A stretch of DNA of 64,000 nucleotides, taken from contig NZ_CP027229.1 in NCBI RefSeq assembly GCF_002999135.1, forward strand, positions 992,001 through 1,056,000, given 5' to 3'. Below are positions 35,240 through 44,589 of the stretch, piece after piece (within the stretch, counting starts at the first letter, position 1; each line of letters opens with the position of its first letter). Both the position numbers and the translations under genes were made by a program. The notes below the pieces were generated by a model that saw only the letters and a program-made list of their open reading frames with translations, did no database searches and was not told where the DNA came from. This stretch comes from Capnocytophaga sp. oral taxon 878 (GTDB lineage Bacteria; Bacteroidota; Bacteroidia; Flavobacteriales; Flavobacteriaceae).

Positions 35240-35515
35240 GTGTTTGGGAGATTTTGTTGCGAATTTCGCAAAAAGAAGGTTGAGGAAGGAAGAGGCTGAT
35301 TATCAGAAAAGTAATGTTTATCCTTCGTTTATAGTTCGTTTATCCTTCGTTATAGGTTCGTTCATCCTAAGGGATAGCTATAAGCTTCTTGGGGTAAGGG
35401 TGAAACTGTAATAGAATGATTATTAAGGTATTATATTTTTAGAGGGAGGGAAGGTTGGGGGTTGGGTATTTTTGAAATATTAGCAATAAAAATGAGAAAA
35501 AGATGATATTTTTTT
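35240..35515 (+). repeat. Intergenic 11-bp-unit repeat element, copy 3
   Basis: The most complete copy. GTGTTTGGGAGA and TTTTGTTGCGAATTTCGCAAAAAG (35252-35275), GGAAGAGGCTGATTATCAG (35287-35305), four units (35321-35369: CCTTCGTTTAT, AGTTCGTTTAT, CCTTCGTTAT, AGGTTCGTTCAT), then TTTTTGAAATATT and GCAATAAAAATGAGAAAAAG to about 35511. It lies in the divergent gap between the mtaB operon and prmA. Confidence 0.78.
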
Positions 35516-35634
35516 ATTTTTTAGTGAGTAGGTGGAATAGTATTTGGTTTTGGTGTGTTGATTATGATAGTTTGATAAGAAGATATGTAGTGTTTGGGGG
35601 TAAAAATCGAATGGTGTGTTAGTATTTTGTTGAT

Positions 35635-35665
35635 TTGCTAACTTGACAAATTATTTGTACTTTTG
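35635..35665 (+). promoter_or_regulatory. prmA promoter
   Basis: TTG (35635-35637), 20 bp, TACTTTTG (35658-35665), 21 bp before the ATG. It excludes an upstream TTG start of the same frame. Confidence 0.7.
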
Positions 35666-35686
35666 CGCTCGAATAAACTGTTTTTT

Positions 35687-36523
35687 ATGAATTATATAGA
35701 ATATACTTTTACGATTGCGCCTATGGGCGTAGCTTCTGAAATATTGGTAGCAGAACTTGCTGAAGTAGGTTTTGAGAGCTTTGTAGATACAGACAACGGA
35801 CTACAAGCCTACATACAAGAACCCCTTTGGAATGCTAATATACTCTCTGACATACAGATACTTAAGAGCGATGAGTTCGTGATTACTTATACGCACCAAA
35901 CGATTGAACAGGTGAATTGGAATGAGGAATGGGAAAAACATTTTGAGCCTATTACAATAGAAAATGAATGTACCGTGCGGGCTACCTTCCACCCTGAGGC
36001 ACATACGCCTTACGAAATAGTTATAGACCCTAAAATGAGTTTCGGGACTGGGCATCACGAAACGACTTATATGATGTTGCAATTTCTGTTAAAAGAAGAA
36101 CTTAAAGGCAAGAAAGTACTTGATATGGGTTGTGGTACAAGTGTGCTTGCTATTATGGCAGCCAAACGTGGGGCTAAGGAAGTGCTTGCTATTGATGTGG
36201 ATGAATGGTGTGTAGAAAACTCAACTGAAAACGTACAACGCAATGGCTGTGAACACATTAGGGTACAATTAGGCAATGCAGATTCATTGGCTAATGAAAA
36301 AGAGTTTGATGTTATTATTGCTAATATCAATCGTAATATTTTGCTGAACGATATACCTCAGTATGTGCCTGCCCTTAAAGCAGGAGGTAAGCTGCTATTG
36401 AGTGGTTTTTACAAGGAAGACATACCTCTTATTCGTGAAAAAGCAGAAGCATACGGGTTGCAATATATAGAAAACTTGGAACGCAATAAATGGGTGGCAG
36501 TAAAATTCGTGAAACAAGCCTAA
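35687..36523 (+). CDS. prmA: Ribosomal protein L11 methyltransferase
   Basis: A 278-residue SAM-dependent methyltransferase. 'DPKMSFGTGHHETTYMML' near 120-137 is the PrmA signature, motif I 'VLDMGCGTSVLAI' near 148-160, and 'IIANINRNIL' near 210-219 is the catalytic-site (N-D/P-P-Y-like) strand. The N-terminal domain ('EYTFTIAPMGVASE') recognises L11. Its TAA shares a base with the next ATG. Confidence 0.94.
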   Translation: MNYIEYTFTIAPMGVASEILVAELAEVGFESFVDTDNGLQAYIQEPLWNANILSDIQILKSDEFVITYTHQTIEQVNWNEEWEKHFEPITIENECTVRATFHPEAHTPYEIVIDPKMSFGTGHHETTYMMLQFLLKEELKGKKVLDMGCGTSVLAIMAAKRGAKEVLAIDVDEWCVENSTENVQRNGCEHIRVQLGNADSLANEKEFDVIIANINRNILLNDIPQYVPALKAGGKLLLSGFYKEDIPLIREKAEAYGLQYIENLERNKWVAVKFVKQA

Positions 36524-37212
36524 TGAATAATACTTTTGCTGATAGAATTATCCAATTTAATACCGATTTAGAGTACAACAAATCCTTGCCTAAAGATTTT
36601 GATGTGCTTAATCCTTATATGGATAATCCTGAAACAATGGAGGTGATGAAGGCTTTTTATCACAAATTCTACAACGATAATTGCGAGCGGAAATTTATTA
36701 TAGGCATCAACCCTAGCAGACATGGTGCTGGGGTTACAGGGGTTCCTTTTACTGATACTAAGCGATTGGAAAGTGAGTGTGGTATTGGAATGAAGTCGGC
36801 ATATACGCACGAGGTATCATCAGTATTTATGTATGATATGATACAGCAATATGGTGGGGTAGGTAAATTCTACAGTGATTTTTATATCAACTCTCCTTTT
36901 CCTTTGGCTATAGTACGCAAAAGCAAAGATGGCAAATGGGTTAATGCTAATTATTACGATGATGAGGCACTCTTTAGGTGTGTAAAAGACTATATGATAG
37001 AGACCTTAAAGAAGCATATTGCCTTAGGAGTAGATAGCCAAAAGGTATTTGTATTAGGTAAAAAGAATGCTACTTTTTTGCAGAAATTAAATAAAGAAGC
37101 TGGTTTATTTGGTGAAATGGTAGTGTTAGAACATCCTCGCTTTATACAGCAATACAAATCAAAAGAGAAGGAACTGTATATTGATAAGTTTTTGATGAGT
37201 TTTGGAATATAA
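36523..37212 (+). CDS. SMUG2-type DNA glycosylase family protein (DUF4918)
   Basis: A 229-residue uracil-DNA-glycosylase-fold protein. 'FIIGINPSRHGAGVTGVPF' near 57-75 is the motif-1 region (GINP in place of the catalytic GxxP), and 'VLEHPRFIQQY' near the end is the motif-2 loop (H-P-S/R). These fit the SMUG2/DUF4918 group; base specificity is not deducible. The start is the ATG overlapping the prmA stop; the longer frame is rejected for deep overlap. Confidence 0.82.
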   Translation: MNNTFADRIIQFNTDLEYNKSLPKDFDVLNPYMDNPETMEVMKAFYHKFYNDNCERKFIIGINPSRHGAGVTGVPFTDTKRLESECGIGMKSAYTHEVSSVFMYDMIQQYGGVGKFYSDFYINSPFPLAIVRKSKDGKWVNANYYDDEALFRCVKDYMIETLKKHIALGVDSQKVFVLGKKNATFLQKLNKEAGLFGEMVVLEHPRFIQQYKSKEKELYIDKFLMSFGI

Positions 37213-37215
37213 ACA

Positions 37216-38715
37216 ATGAAGGAATACGACGTTCTTGTAATAGGTAGCGGACTCTCGGGGCTCTTTTCGGCTTTGCTATTGGCAAAAGCAGGAAAGAGCG
37301 TATGTGTATTGGAGAAAAACCAACAATACGGAGGTAATTTGCAGACTTTTATACGTAAAAATACGCTGTTTGATACAGGAGTGCATTACATAGGAAGCCT
37401 AGCAGAAGGAGAGGTACTATATGAGTATTTTAAAGATGTAGGTATTGCTGATTGTCTTTCGGTAGAACGTCTTGATATAAATGGTTATGACCGTATTTGT
37501 TTTGGCGATACTCCTAATGTAATGTATCCTCACGCTCAGGGGTATGAGAACTTTGTACAACAACTCCTCACCTATTTCCCTAATGAAAAGAAAGCCTTAG
37601 AAGAATATGCACACACAATGCAATCTATTTGTGATAAGTTTCCACTTTACCGTCATAAACAAGCTGTAGCCAATTACGATGTACATACACTCTCCTTAAA
37701 ACTATTAGACTTCCTTAACAGTATTACCAATAATGAACGACTCAAAGCAGTGCTATTAGGCTCTAACTTCCTATATGGAGGTACTGACGAACAGACACCT
37801 TTATACGTACATGCCCTCACTGTTAATTCGTATATAGAAAGTGCGTGGCGACTTACACAAGGGGGTAGCCAAATTACTGACTTGCTCATTGAAAAACTCC
37901 GCCAATACGGTGCAGACCTCTTCAACCAAACAGAAGTAGCTGCTTTTGAATACACTGATGGAAATACAATAAACACTGTAATTAGCAAACAAGGAGGCGT
38001 TTTTAAGGCAAAACAAATCATTTCGGCTATAGATATAAAACAACTGCTAAACATTACAGGAAAAGCACCTTTTAAGCCTTCTTTTTATAAACGCGTGCAG
38101 AAACTACAACCTACAGTAGCTCCCTTTTCATTACACCTAATACTAAAACCTAACAAATTTGCTTATCTGCCTTATAATATATATTGGTTTAAGGATAACC
38201 AAAGTGTATATCAATCGGGATGGTACCCTACTAATGATTTTCCATTATCATATATGTTATCTATGAATCCGCCTAAAGATGGAGGAGTTTATACTGATAA
38301 CATTACGCTGCTTACCTATATGAATGTTGATGAACTACATCGCTGGCAAGATAGTTTTACTACCAATACAGAAGGTAATGGCAGGGGCTCGCATTATGAA
38401 CTCTTCAAAAGGCAGCGCGCTATGGATTTGCTGGATGTTGTAGCCCAGCAGTTCCCTTCCTTGAAAAGCTGTATTACTGATTACTACACTTCAACCCCGC
38501 TTACCTATCGGGATTATATAGGTAGCCCTACGGGGGCGTTGTATGGCTACAAAAAAAACGCTAACCATATAATGGAAAGCGTTTTTATGCCACAAACTCA
38601 CATTAAGAATTTATATGTTACTGGGCAAAGTGTTGGTATGCACGGACTAGTAGGAGTTACCATTAGTGCAGTGCTTACTTACCAAATCTTAATGCGATCT
38701 TCAGGTTTTTTATAA
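37216..38715 (+). CDS. FAD-dependent phytoene-desaturase-like oxidoreductase
   Basis: 499 residues; FAD-binding 'VIGSGLSGLFSALLLAKAG' at 6-24 with the acidic end 'VCVLEKNQQYGGNLQTF', and a C-terminal 'YVTGQSVGMHGLVGVTI' that fits the CrtI/carotenoid isomerase/retinol saturase superfamily. It may act on carotenoid or menaquinone-like polyenes; the substrate is open. It ends 37 bp inside the 3' end of the convergent M13 gene. Confidence 0.82.
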   Translation: MKEYDVLVIGSGLSGLFSALLLAKAGKSVCVLEKNQQYGGNLQTFIRKNTLFDTGVHYIGSLAEGEVLYEYFKDVGIADCLSVERLDINGYDRICFGDTPNVMYPHAQGYENFVQQLLTYFPNEKKALEEYAHTMQSICDKFPLYRHKQAVANYDVHTLSLKLLDFLNSITNNERLKAVLLGSNFLYGGTDEQTPLYVHALTVNSYIESAWRLTQGGSQITDLLIEKLRQYGADLFNQTEVAAFEYTDGNTINTVISKQGGVFKAKQIISAIDIKQLLNITGKAPFKPSFYKRVQKLQPTVAPFSLHLILKPNKFAYLPYNIYWFKDNQSVYQSGWYPTNDFPLSYMLSMNPPKDGGVYTDNITLLTYMNVDELHRWQDSFTTNTEGNGRGSHYELFKRQRAMDLLDVVAQQFPSLKSCITDYYTSTPLTYRDYIGSPTGALYGYKKNANHIMESVFMPQTHIKNLYVTGQSVGMHGLVGVTISAVLTYQILMRSSGFL

Positions 38716-40742
38716 AGTTTATCACCTTCTTTTACATCAAAGGCTTTGTACCAAGCATCAACATTGACAAGTGGCCCAAATGAACGGAAATATCCTGGGC
38801 TGTGAGGGTCTGTTTTTACTTGATTGGTGAGATATTGCTCTCTGGAAAGTGTGCGCCATACAGTACCCCAAGAGATAAAGAAACGTTGGTCTTGAGTAAA
38901 GCCGCTTATCTTATCTACATTACCTTTGTCCTTAAGGTACATTTGTAAAGCATCGAAAGCGATGTTCACACCACCAAGGTCGGCTATGTTTTCGCCACTG
39001 GTAAAAGTTCCATTTACGAAGATACCTTTTACAGGCTCATACTTATCATATTGTTCGGCAAGGGCTTTTGTAGCTTTTTGGAAGTTCTCTTTATCGGCTG
39101 GAGTCCACCAATTTTGCAAGTTTCCATCGCCGTCAAACTCAGCTCCGCTATCATCAAATCCGTGAGTCATTTCGTGTCCTATTACAGCTCCAATACCCCC
39201 AAAGTTCACTGCTGGGTCGGCTTCGAAGTTAAAGAAAGGAGGCTGCAAAATAGCTGCAGGGAATACGATTTCATTGTATAGTGGATTGTAATATGCATTC
39301 ACTGTTTGAGGTGACATACCCCATTTGGTTTTATCAACAGGTTTGCCTACTTTTTCTAAACTTTTTTGATAAGCCCACTGGCTTACACGTTGCAAGTTGG
39401 CAAAGTATACAGATTGGGCTGCTGGTTCGATAGTAAGTTTAGAATAGTCTTCCCATTTATCGGGGTAGCCTACTTTTACGGTAAATTTGTTGAGTTTGGC
39501 TAGGGCTTTTTCTTTAGTAACATCGGACATCCAAGCTACTTCTTTGATGTGTTGTGCGAAGCTTTTTTTGAGATAATCTACTAAAGTGACCATTTCTTCC
39601 TTAGCTTTGGCTGGAAAGTATTTTTCTACATATAACTTACCGAATGCTTCGCCTAAAATACCATTAATAACGCTTAGGGCGCGTTTGTTCATTGGGCGTT
39701 GCTCTTGTTGTCCTTGCAACTCTTTGCTATAGAAGTTAAAAGATAGTTCGTCTAATTCTTTAGTAAGATTGCTAGCGTTATCGGCTACTAACTGGTAACG
39801 TAGGTAATCTTTGATAAGAGGCAAGGTTTTTTCGGTAATGAGCTGGTCATATTGCTTATATAAGCGGATTTCGGAAATGACTACTTTATCGGTATTAACA
39901 CCTACATTTTTAAGGAACTGTGGCAAGTTTAGGTTTTTCACTAACTTGCTAAGCTCGGTCATTGTTTGAGGGTTATAGCTAAGATTAGGGTCGCGATCTT
40001 CTTCATTGGTGAGCATTAATTTAGCTACTTTTCGCTCAAAATCAACTATTTGCTGAGCTTTTTCTTCAGCTTTTTCATCTTTAAGTATTTTGAAGATAGC
40101 TGCTACGTACTGTTGGTATTTGTTCAATGCTTCGGTATTTTCTTTGCTATCTTTTTGGTAGTAATCGCGCCCCATACCGATACTGAAGTTACCGAGGTAA
40201 ACGGTGTTCATATTAGAATCTTTCATATCGGCATATACGCCCCATCCGCAGATAGGGTTTTCACCTTGAGTGGTGGCTTCTTCCAAGTATTTTTGAAGAT
40301 CGGTGAGGTTTTTGATGGCTTCTATTTTGGTAAGGTAGTTTTCAATAGGTTTAAGACCTTCGGCATCGCGTTTTTTCCAATCGATAAAAGATTCGTAGAG
40401 GTCTTTTATTTTTTGTCCTTCACTACCTTGTGCGAAGCTTTCTTTGAGGAGGTTATCCAAGATGAGTAAGCAGTTTTCGTCGGTTTGCTCACGTAGGATA
40501 TGGAAAGACCCCCAAGTAGGTTTATCGGCTGGGATTTTGGCTGTTTTAACCCAAGAACCATTTACGTAGTTATAGAAATCATCTTGTGGGCGTACGGTTG
40601 TATCCATATCGGCAAGTACGATCCCTTTGTCGGCATTGGCATTTTCTGTCATTGTATTTTCTGGTTTTTTGTTATTTCCACCGCAGGATACCATTAGCAG
40701 TACGGAGGAAAATAGCAGTGTGTTTTTTACTGTTTTTCTCAT
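38679..40742 (-). CDS. M13 family (neprilysin-like) metallopeptidase lipoprotein
   Basis: A 687-residue exported zinc endopeptidase. Signal peptide with lipobox 'LLMVSC' (Cys about 19), long M13_N domain, then 'NAYYNPLYNEIVFPAAIL' and the zinc site 'IGHEMTHGFDDSGAEFD' near 520-537, with the third ligand Glu in 'ENIADLGG'. The terminal 'KIW' is a family hallmark, so the gene is intact. ATG 40742 agrees with the signal peptide and the promoter. Overlaps the oxidoreductase tail by 37 bp on the opposite strand. Confidence 0.95.
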   Translation of the reverse strand: MRKTVKNTLLFSSVLLMVSCGGNNKKPENTMTENANADKGIVLADMDTTVRPQDDFYNYVNGSWVKTAKIPADKPTWGSFHILREQTDENCLLILDNLLKESFAQGSEGQKIKDLYESFIDWKKRDAEGLKPIENYLTKIEAIKNLTDLQKYLEEATTQGENPICGWGVYADMKDSNMNTVYLGNFSIGMGRDYYQKDSKENTEALNKYQQYVAAIFKILKDEKAEEKAQQIVDFERKVAKLMLTNEEDRDPNLSYNPQTMTELSKLVKNLNLPQFLKNVGVNTDKVVISEIRLYKQYDQLITEKTLPLIKDYLRYQLVADNASNLTKELDELSFNFYSKELQGQQEQRPMNKRALSVINGILGEAFGKLYVEKYFPAKAKEEMVTLVDYLKKSFAQHIKEVAWMSDVTKEKALAKLNKFTVKVGYPDKWEDYSKLTIEPAAQSVYFANLQRVSQWAYQKSLEKVGKPVDKTKWGMSPQTVNAYYNPLYNEIVFPAAILQPPFFNFEADPAVNFGGIGAVIGHEMTHGFDDSGAEFDGDGNLQNWWTPADKENFQKATKALAEQYDKYEPVKGIFVNGTFTSGENIADLGGVNIAFDALQMYLKDKGNVDKISGFTQDQRFFISWGTVWRTLSREQYLTNQVKTDPHSPGYFRSFGPLVNVDAWYKAFDVKEGDKLYKKPEDRIKIW

Positions 40743-40771
40743 TGTTTTGCTTATTTTTTTGATTGATGGGA

Positions 40772-40801
40772 CAAAAGTACAAAACATTTTTTAATTAGCA
40801 A
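40772..40801 (-). promoter_or_regulatory. M13 peptidase promoter
   Basis: Minus-strand TTG (40801-40799), 19 bp, TACTTTTG (40779-40772), 30 bp before the ATG. Confidence 0.72.
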
Positions 40802-40835
40802 TGAATAATTATTTTTTTAGAGGATGTGTTTTTGC

Positions 40836-40915
40836 TGTCATACTGATTACCAACTATCCTTCGTTTATAGTTCGTTTATCCTTCGTTATTCGTTCGTTCA
40901 ATGTGTAGCCTTCTT
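40836..40915 (+). repeat. Intergenic 11-bp-unit repeat element, copy 4 (short)
   Basis: Only the core survives: ACTGATTACCA half-palindrome near 40841-40851, then four units (40857-40901: CCTTCGTTTAT, AGTTCGTTTAT, CCTTCGTTATT, CGTTCGTTCAAT). The TTGCG box and the A-rich tail are missing. It lies upstream of the M13 gene, between two minus-strand genes. Confidence 0.65.
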
Positions 40916-40933
40916 ATCATTGAATTTGAGCAT

Positions 40934-40976
40934 AAAAAAACTTTGCTAAACCTGAAAAAGGTTTAGCAAAGTTTTT
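40934..40976 (-). terminator. Terminator after Asp-box protein gene
   Basis: A 17-bp perfect stem (AAAAACTTTGCTAAACC at 40936-40952 / GGTTTAGCAAAGTTTTT at 40960-40976) with a 7-nt loop, followed on minus by TTTTTTTATG. It ends the transcript of the large minus-strand gene. Confidence 0.82.
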
Positions 40977-40995
40977 AGTTTTGTAATTTCTATTT

Positions 40996-43719
40996 TTAAT
41001 AAATATCAAGAGTTCTTTCTTCTTCAAAGCCATCGGGCATTGTGAATATTACGATATATTTGCCTTTAGGGAGATAGATATTACCATCAGTAGCTGTGGG
41101 TAAGAATATCTTTTGCAGACTCTTTTCATAGGCTACTTTACCTTCGGCTGATACAGTTAAATCATAAGGAATGTAATTAAAACCTTTATTAGTTTTGTAG
41201 GTAAAACTTTGTAAGGTTACTTTGCCTTTCATTATTTTTACTGGAATTTCGGTACCTTCTTCGGAAGCGAAAGCATAAAAATATACATTAGGTTTTAAAG
41301 GAGCTTCCCATTCATTGGCGGCATTACCCCATTGTGATGAATAAGGCATCGTAATAGGCGTTTCAAGTGGATAAAAAGCCTGTGTAGTAATAGCGGCGCG
41401 CAACTCTTGCATCATCTTTACTGAAGTGCGATAGATACCTCTACCCGAGGTAGCTATGGTCATATCTCCTGTTGCTTCATCAATTGTAATATCTGCTATA
41501 CTTGTTTCAGGTAATCCTTTACTAAAAGGTTGCCAACTCTCTCCTAAGTTAAAAGAAATATAGAGCCCACTATCTGTACCTATATACAATAATTGGTCGT
41601 TTTTAGGATCTTCACGGAGTACATTTACATTGGTATCAGGCAGGTTAGAGCGTATATCTGTCCAGCTTTTACCATTATCATTACTTACAAAAGCAAACGG
41701 TTCATTAGTAGTATTATCAGTATTAACAAGGGTTGTAAATACGCGGTTGCGTTTGTGTTTGGAAGCGATTAAATTATTGACCTTAAGAGCCCTAGGGAAG
41801 GCGTTGTATATTTGCTTCCATGATACACCTCCGTTATCGGTAGTATATACCATACCATCATCACTACCTGTATAGAGCAAGCCAAACATAAATGGCGACT
41901 CAGCTATAGCGGAAATGGTACCATAGGCCTTATTACCTTGTTTATTTCCATTGGTTACATCATCAGAAATAGTACGCCAATTGCGTCCTTTATCCATAGA
42001 GATATGTAGCTTATTACTACCTATATAGATAATATCTTTGTTTTGAGGAGAAATAAGCAGAGGAGCCTTCTCACCAAAACGTAAAGGAGCTTTGTTCTCA
42101 CTATAATATACACTCCCTAAAGGAAAAAGTTGGTCTCTATCAGGTAAAAAAGTAAAGAAACTACCATAAGAAGTAGCTGCGTAGCTGTCGTTACCAAATG
42201 AAAGAGAGTGTATTGACTTTTTAAAAGTATTCCAATGACTATTTCTCTGTGCTAACACTGCTTGCTCACTCACATAATAAGGAATTTTATGAGAGCTATC
42301 GTATGCTAGTTGACTAAAGGCCATTGCTTGAGGCACATTTTTAAGAGCAAAACTCCTACCATTATCATAAGAGAGTTGCAGCCCATTTAAAGTAGTACAA
42401 AAAAGTGTTCTTTGTTGCTGATAAAGCTGTTCATAGCCACTTTGTAACGAGACTGGTTGCTTGCTATGCCAAGTTTTACCTCCATCTTGTGATTCCAACA
42501 AAGGATAACCTGCCACAAATAAGTGACTTTTATTTGTAGGGTCTACACTAATTCCTCCAAAACGCTCGCCATTCTGGTAATACACATCATTTAGAGGCTG
42601 TGCATTCGTTTTCTGCCAAGTATTACCACCATCGGTAGTTAAATATACCTCAGCTCCTACTACCTCTTGGGTACTTGCTCCTAAATAGCTAAGTAATTTC
42701 GCCGGCGAAGTTACCTCTGCCACTATCATATCTTTGAGGTTTTGAGCTGTATATTTCTCATCTTGTCCTATATTATGCAAAAATATATCAAGCCGATTGT
42801 TGTCCAATGCTAAAAAATCACTTTTGCTCATATTATCAAAATCTTGAGCTGAAAGATGAATACGAGAGGTTTTTAGCGGACTATTACTAGTCTCTTTCCT
42901 TTTAGTATTGCGGTTATCCACTACTGCATAATAAGTTTTAGCATCAAAAACAGTAATACCTATACGTCCTATATTTCCTCGTAAGAAGCCATTAGTACTA
43001 ATTTTTGTCCAAGTATTACCCTTATCTGTACTTTTATAAATAGCGCTATTACTGCCATAAGGTTCACTATTCCACAATGTGCTATTCACTTCCCAAGCTA
43101 CTGCCAAAAGTACACTATGATCAGGTGAGGCTACAAGTTGTGCAATACCAGTACGGGTACTTATAAACTGTTTTTGTTGCCAACTCTTTCCCCCATCTGA
43201 TGTTCTAAAAACACCACGTTTTTCATCTGCTTTATACGGGTTACCTAATACCCCTGCTACAAGTTCCTGCGGGTTGGAAGGGTTGATATACAAACTATTA
43301 ATACCTTGCATATTTGTTAGACCTCTAAACTCAGTTGTCTTACCCTTGTCATTAGATATAAATACACCATAAGAAGTCCCAACAGCTATTGTGCCTGATT
43401 GCCAATCAGCTGCCAAAGCCGTTATACTTTGGGTAGGCAAGATAACACATAGCTGTTCATAAGTCTCTCCTCCATTTTGAGTTAGCCACAAGCCTCCATT
43501 TTGAGGGGCTACCATAAACTCATTGCTATTCTTAGGGTTCACGCTAAAAGCACTAATGCGGTTCCCTACCTCTTTTACTATTACTTGCTCAAAAGGCGTT
43601 TCTCTCACCCATGAATTGCTCTTTAATTCCTCTTTCTGGCGTAGTGAAAGAGGCAACATTTCTTGAGCCGCAGCAGTAGTAGCTATTAATAAGAATAATA
43701 TTAAAAGATTATTTTTCAT
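40996..43719 (-). CDS. Secreted Asp-box (BNR/sortilin-like) beta-propeller protein
   Basis: 907 residues with signal peptide (1-18, 'TTAAAQ'). At least eight Asp-box motifs of the S/T-x-D-x-G-x-x-W type recur: 'SDGGKSW', 'TDKGNTW', 'TDGGNTW', 'QDGGKTW', 'MDKGRNW', 'TDNGGVSW', 'NDNGKSW' and 'FNLGESW'. This gives one or two beta-propellers as in VPS10/sialidase-like and photosystem stability factor-like proteins. No catalytic sialidase Arg triad or T9SS C-terminal domain is obvious, so a surface binding role is as likely as hydrolysis. No clear promoter is visible upstream. Confidence 0.85.
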   Translation of the reverse strand: MKNNLLILFLLIATTAAAQEMLPLSLRQKEELKSNSWVRETPFEQVIVKEVGNRISAFSVNPKNSNEFMVAPQNGGLWLTQNGGETYEQLCVILPTQSITALAADWQSGTIAVGTSYGVFISNDKGKTTEFRGLTNMQGINSLYINPSNPQELVAGVLGNPYKADEKRGVFRTSDGGKSWQQKQFISTRTGIAQLVASPDHSVLLAVAWEVNSTLWNSEPYGSNSAIYKSTDKGNTWTKISTNGFLRGNIGRIGITVFDAKTYYAVVDNRNTKRKETSNSPLKTSRIHLSAQDFDNMSKSDFLALDNNRLDIFLHNIGQDEKYTAQNLKDMIVAEVTSPAKLLSYLGASTQEVVGAEVYLTTDGGNTWQKTNAQPLNDVYYQNGERFGGISVDPTNKSHLFVAGYPLLESQDGGKTWHSKQPVSLQSGYEQLYQQQRTLFCTTLNGLQLSYDNGRSFALKNVPQAMAFSQLAYDSSHKIPYYVSEQAVLAQRNSHWNTFKKSIHSLSFGNDSYAATSYGSFFTFLPDRDQLFPLGSVYYSENKAPLRFGEKAPLLISPQNKDIIYIGSNKLHISMDKGRNWRTISDDVTNGNKQGNKAYGTISAIAESPFMFGLLYTGSDDGMVYTTDNGGVSWKQIYNAFPRALKVNNLIASKHKRNRVFTTLVNTDNTTNEPFAFVSNDNGKSWTDIRSNLPDTNVNVLREDPKNDQLLYIGTDSGLYISFNLGESWQPFSKGLPETSIADITIDEATGDMTIATSGRGIYRTSVKMMQELRAAITTQAFYPLETPITMPYSSQWGNAANEWEAPLKPNVYFYAFASEEGTEIPVKIMKGKVTLQSFTYKTNKGFNYIPYDLTVSAEGKVAYEKSLQKIFLPTATDGNIYLPKGKYIVIFTMPDGFEEERTLDIY

Positions 43720-43948
43720 AGTTATCAGGAAAATATTTTTTTTTAATTGTTGATTCAGTCACCTAAAATATAACTTTTATCTAACCAAATCAACAAGAAA
43801 TACTATATAAGATACACAGACTTTTTTTTCATTGTCTGAACAATTTTCACATCTCTTTTACATATCTTCAAAAGAGCTTAGCAGATGAACAAAAGATAGT
43901 TAGTGAAATAACATATCAGTCTATAATAACACTCCCAAATAAATACTC

Positions 43949-44398
43949 TTAATTTAACTGCTCCTCTGTCTGATATGCCAAAAAGTGATCCACAACCTCT
44001 TTCAGCGGACTATTTACCTCAGATCTTGCTGATAGTTTTCTCAAGCAAATAATACCCTCCTCCCATTTTTCACCTTCTACAGCATTTAAATAACGATTTA
44101 GCATCCATACAAGGTGCTGTGTAGGGTGTTCATCTAAGGTCTTATACAATAAAGGAATATAAATATCCTCTTCAAATTTCTCTAAATAGTGTACTATATT
44201 ACCCGGACTGCCAAAATTAATATCAGGATTGTTGCCCAACAAACTGAATAAAGGCTCTAAATAATCAGTATCTACTTCCTCAGGAAGCAGTTCTTCTAAG
44301 TAATACAAAAACTCTTCATCCTCATCTGTTTTTTCAAATTGGTAATGACTGATAAGGTCTAAATATTTCTGTTTCTCTTTTAATTCTTCTTTATTCAC
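43949..44398 (-). CDS. Hypothetical acidic protein (149 aa)
   Basis: A very acidic, helical protein ('EEFLYYLEELLPEEVDTDYLE'-like start) with 'GNIVHYLEKFEED' and 'HPTQHLVWMLNRYLN' that resembles immunity-type HEAT-like proteins. I do not recognise a family. It is isolated, with about 190-230 bp of gene-free AT-rich DNA on both sides and no convincing promoter box. Confidence 0.65.
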   Translation of the reverse strand: MNKEELKEKQKYLDLISHYQFEKTDEDEEFLYYLEELLPEEVDTDYLEPLFSLLGNNPDINFGSPGNIVHYLEKFEEDIYIPLLYKTLDEHPTQHLVWMLNRYLNAVEGEKWEEGIICLRKLSARSEVNSPLKEVVDHFLAYQTEEQLN

Positions 44399-44589
44399 TA
44401 TCTAATTATTTTTATAACAGCCCTTTTTCTATCAAGACTTCTTCTATTAGGATAAGTTTATATACACTAACCCTCAAAAAATCTCTCAAAATACTTTATA
44501 GCTCTTCAATAGTTAGTTTACATTGCAAATATTCCTAAAACACTATCAACTATAAAACCAAAACTCTTTTATCTTTAACAGAGTAATTA

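Noticed and set aside
40996..43719. Catalytic sialidase
   Set aside because: Asp-boxes are abundant but no FRIP motif or Arg triad was found; the propeller call is kept without an enzyme name.
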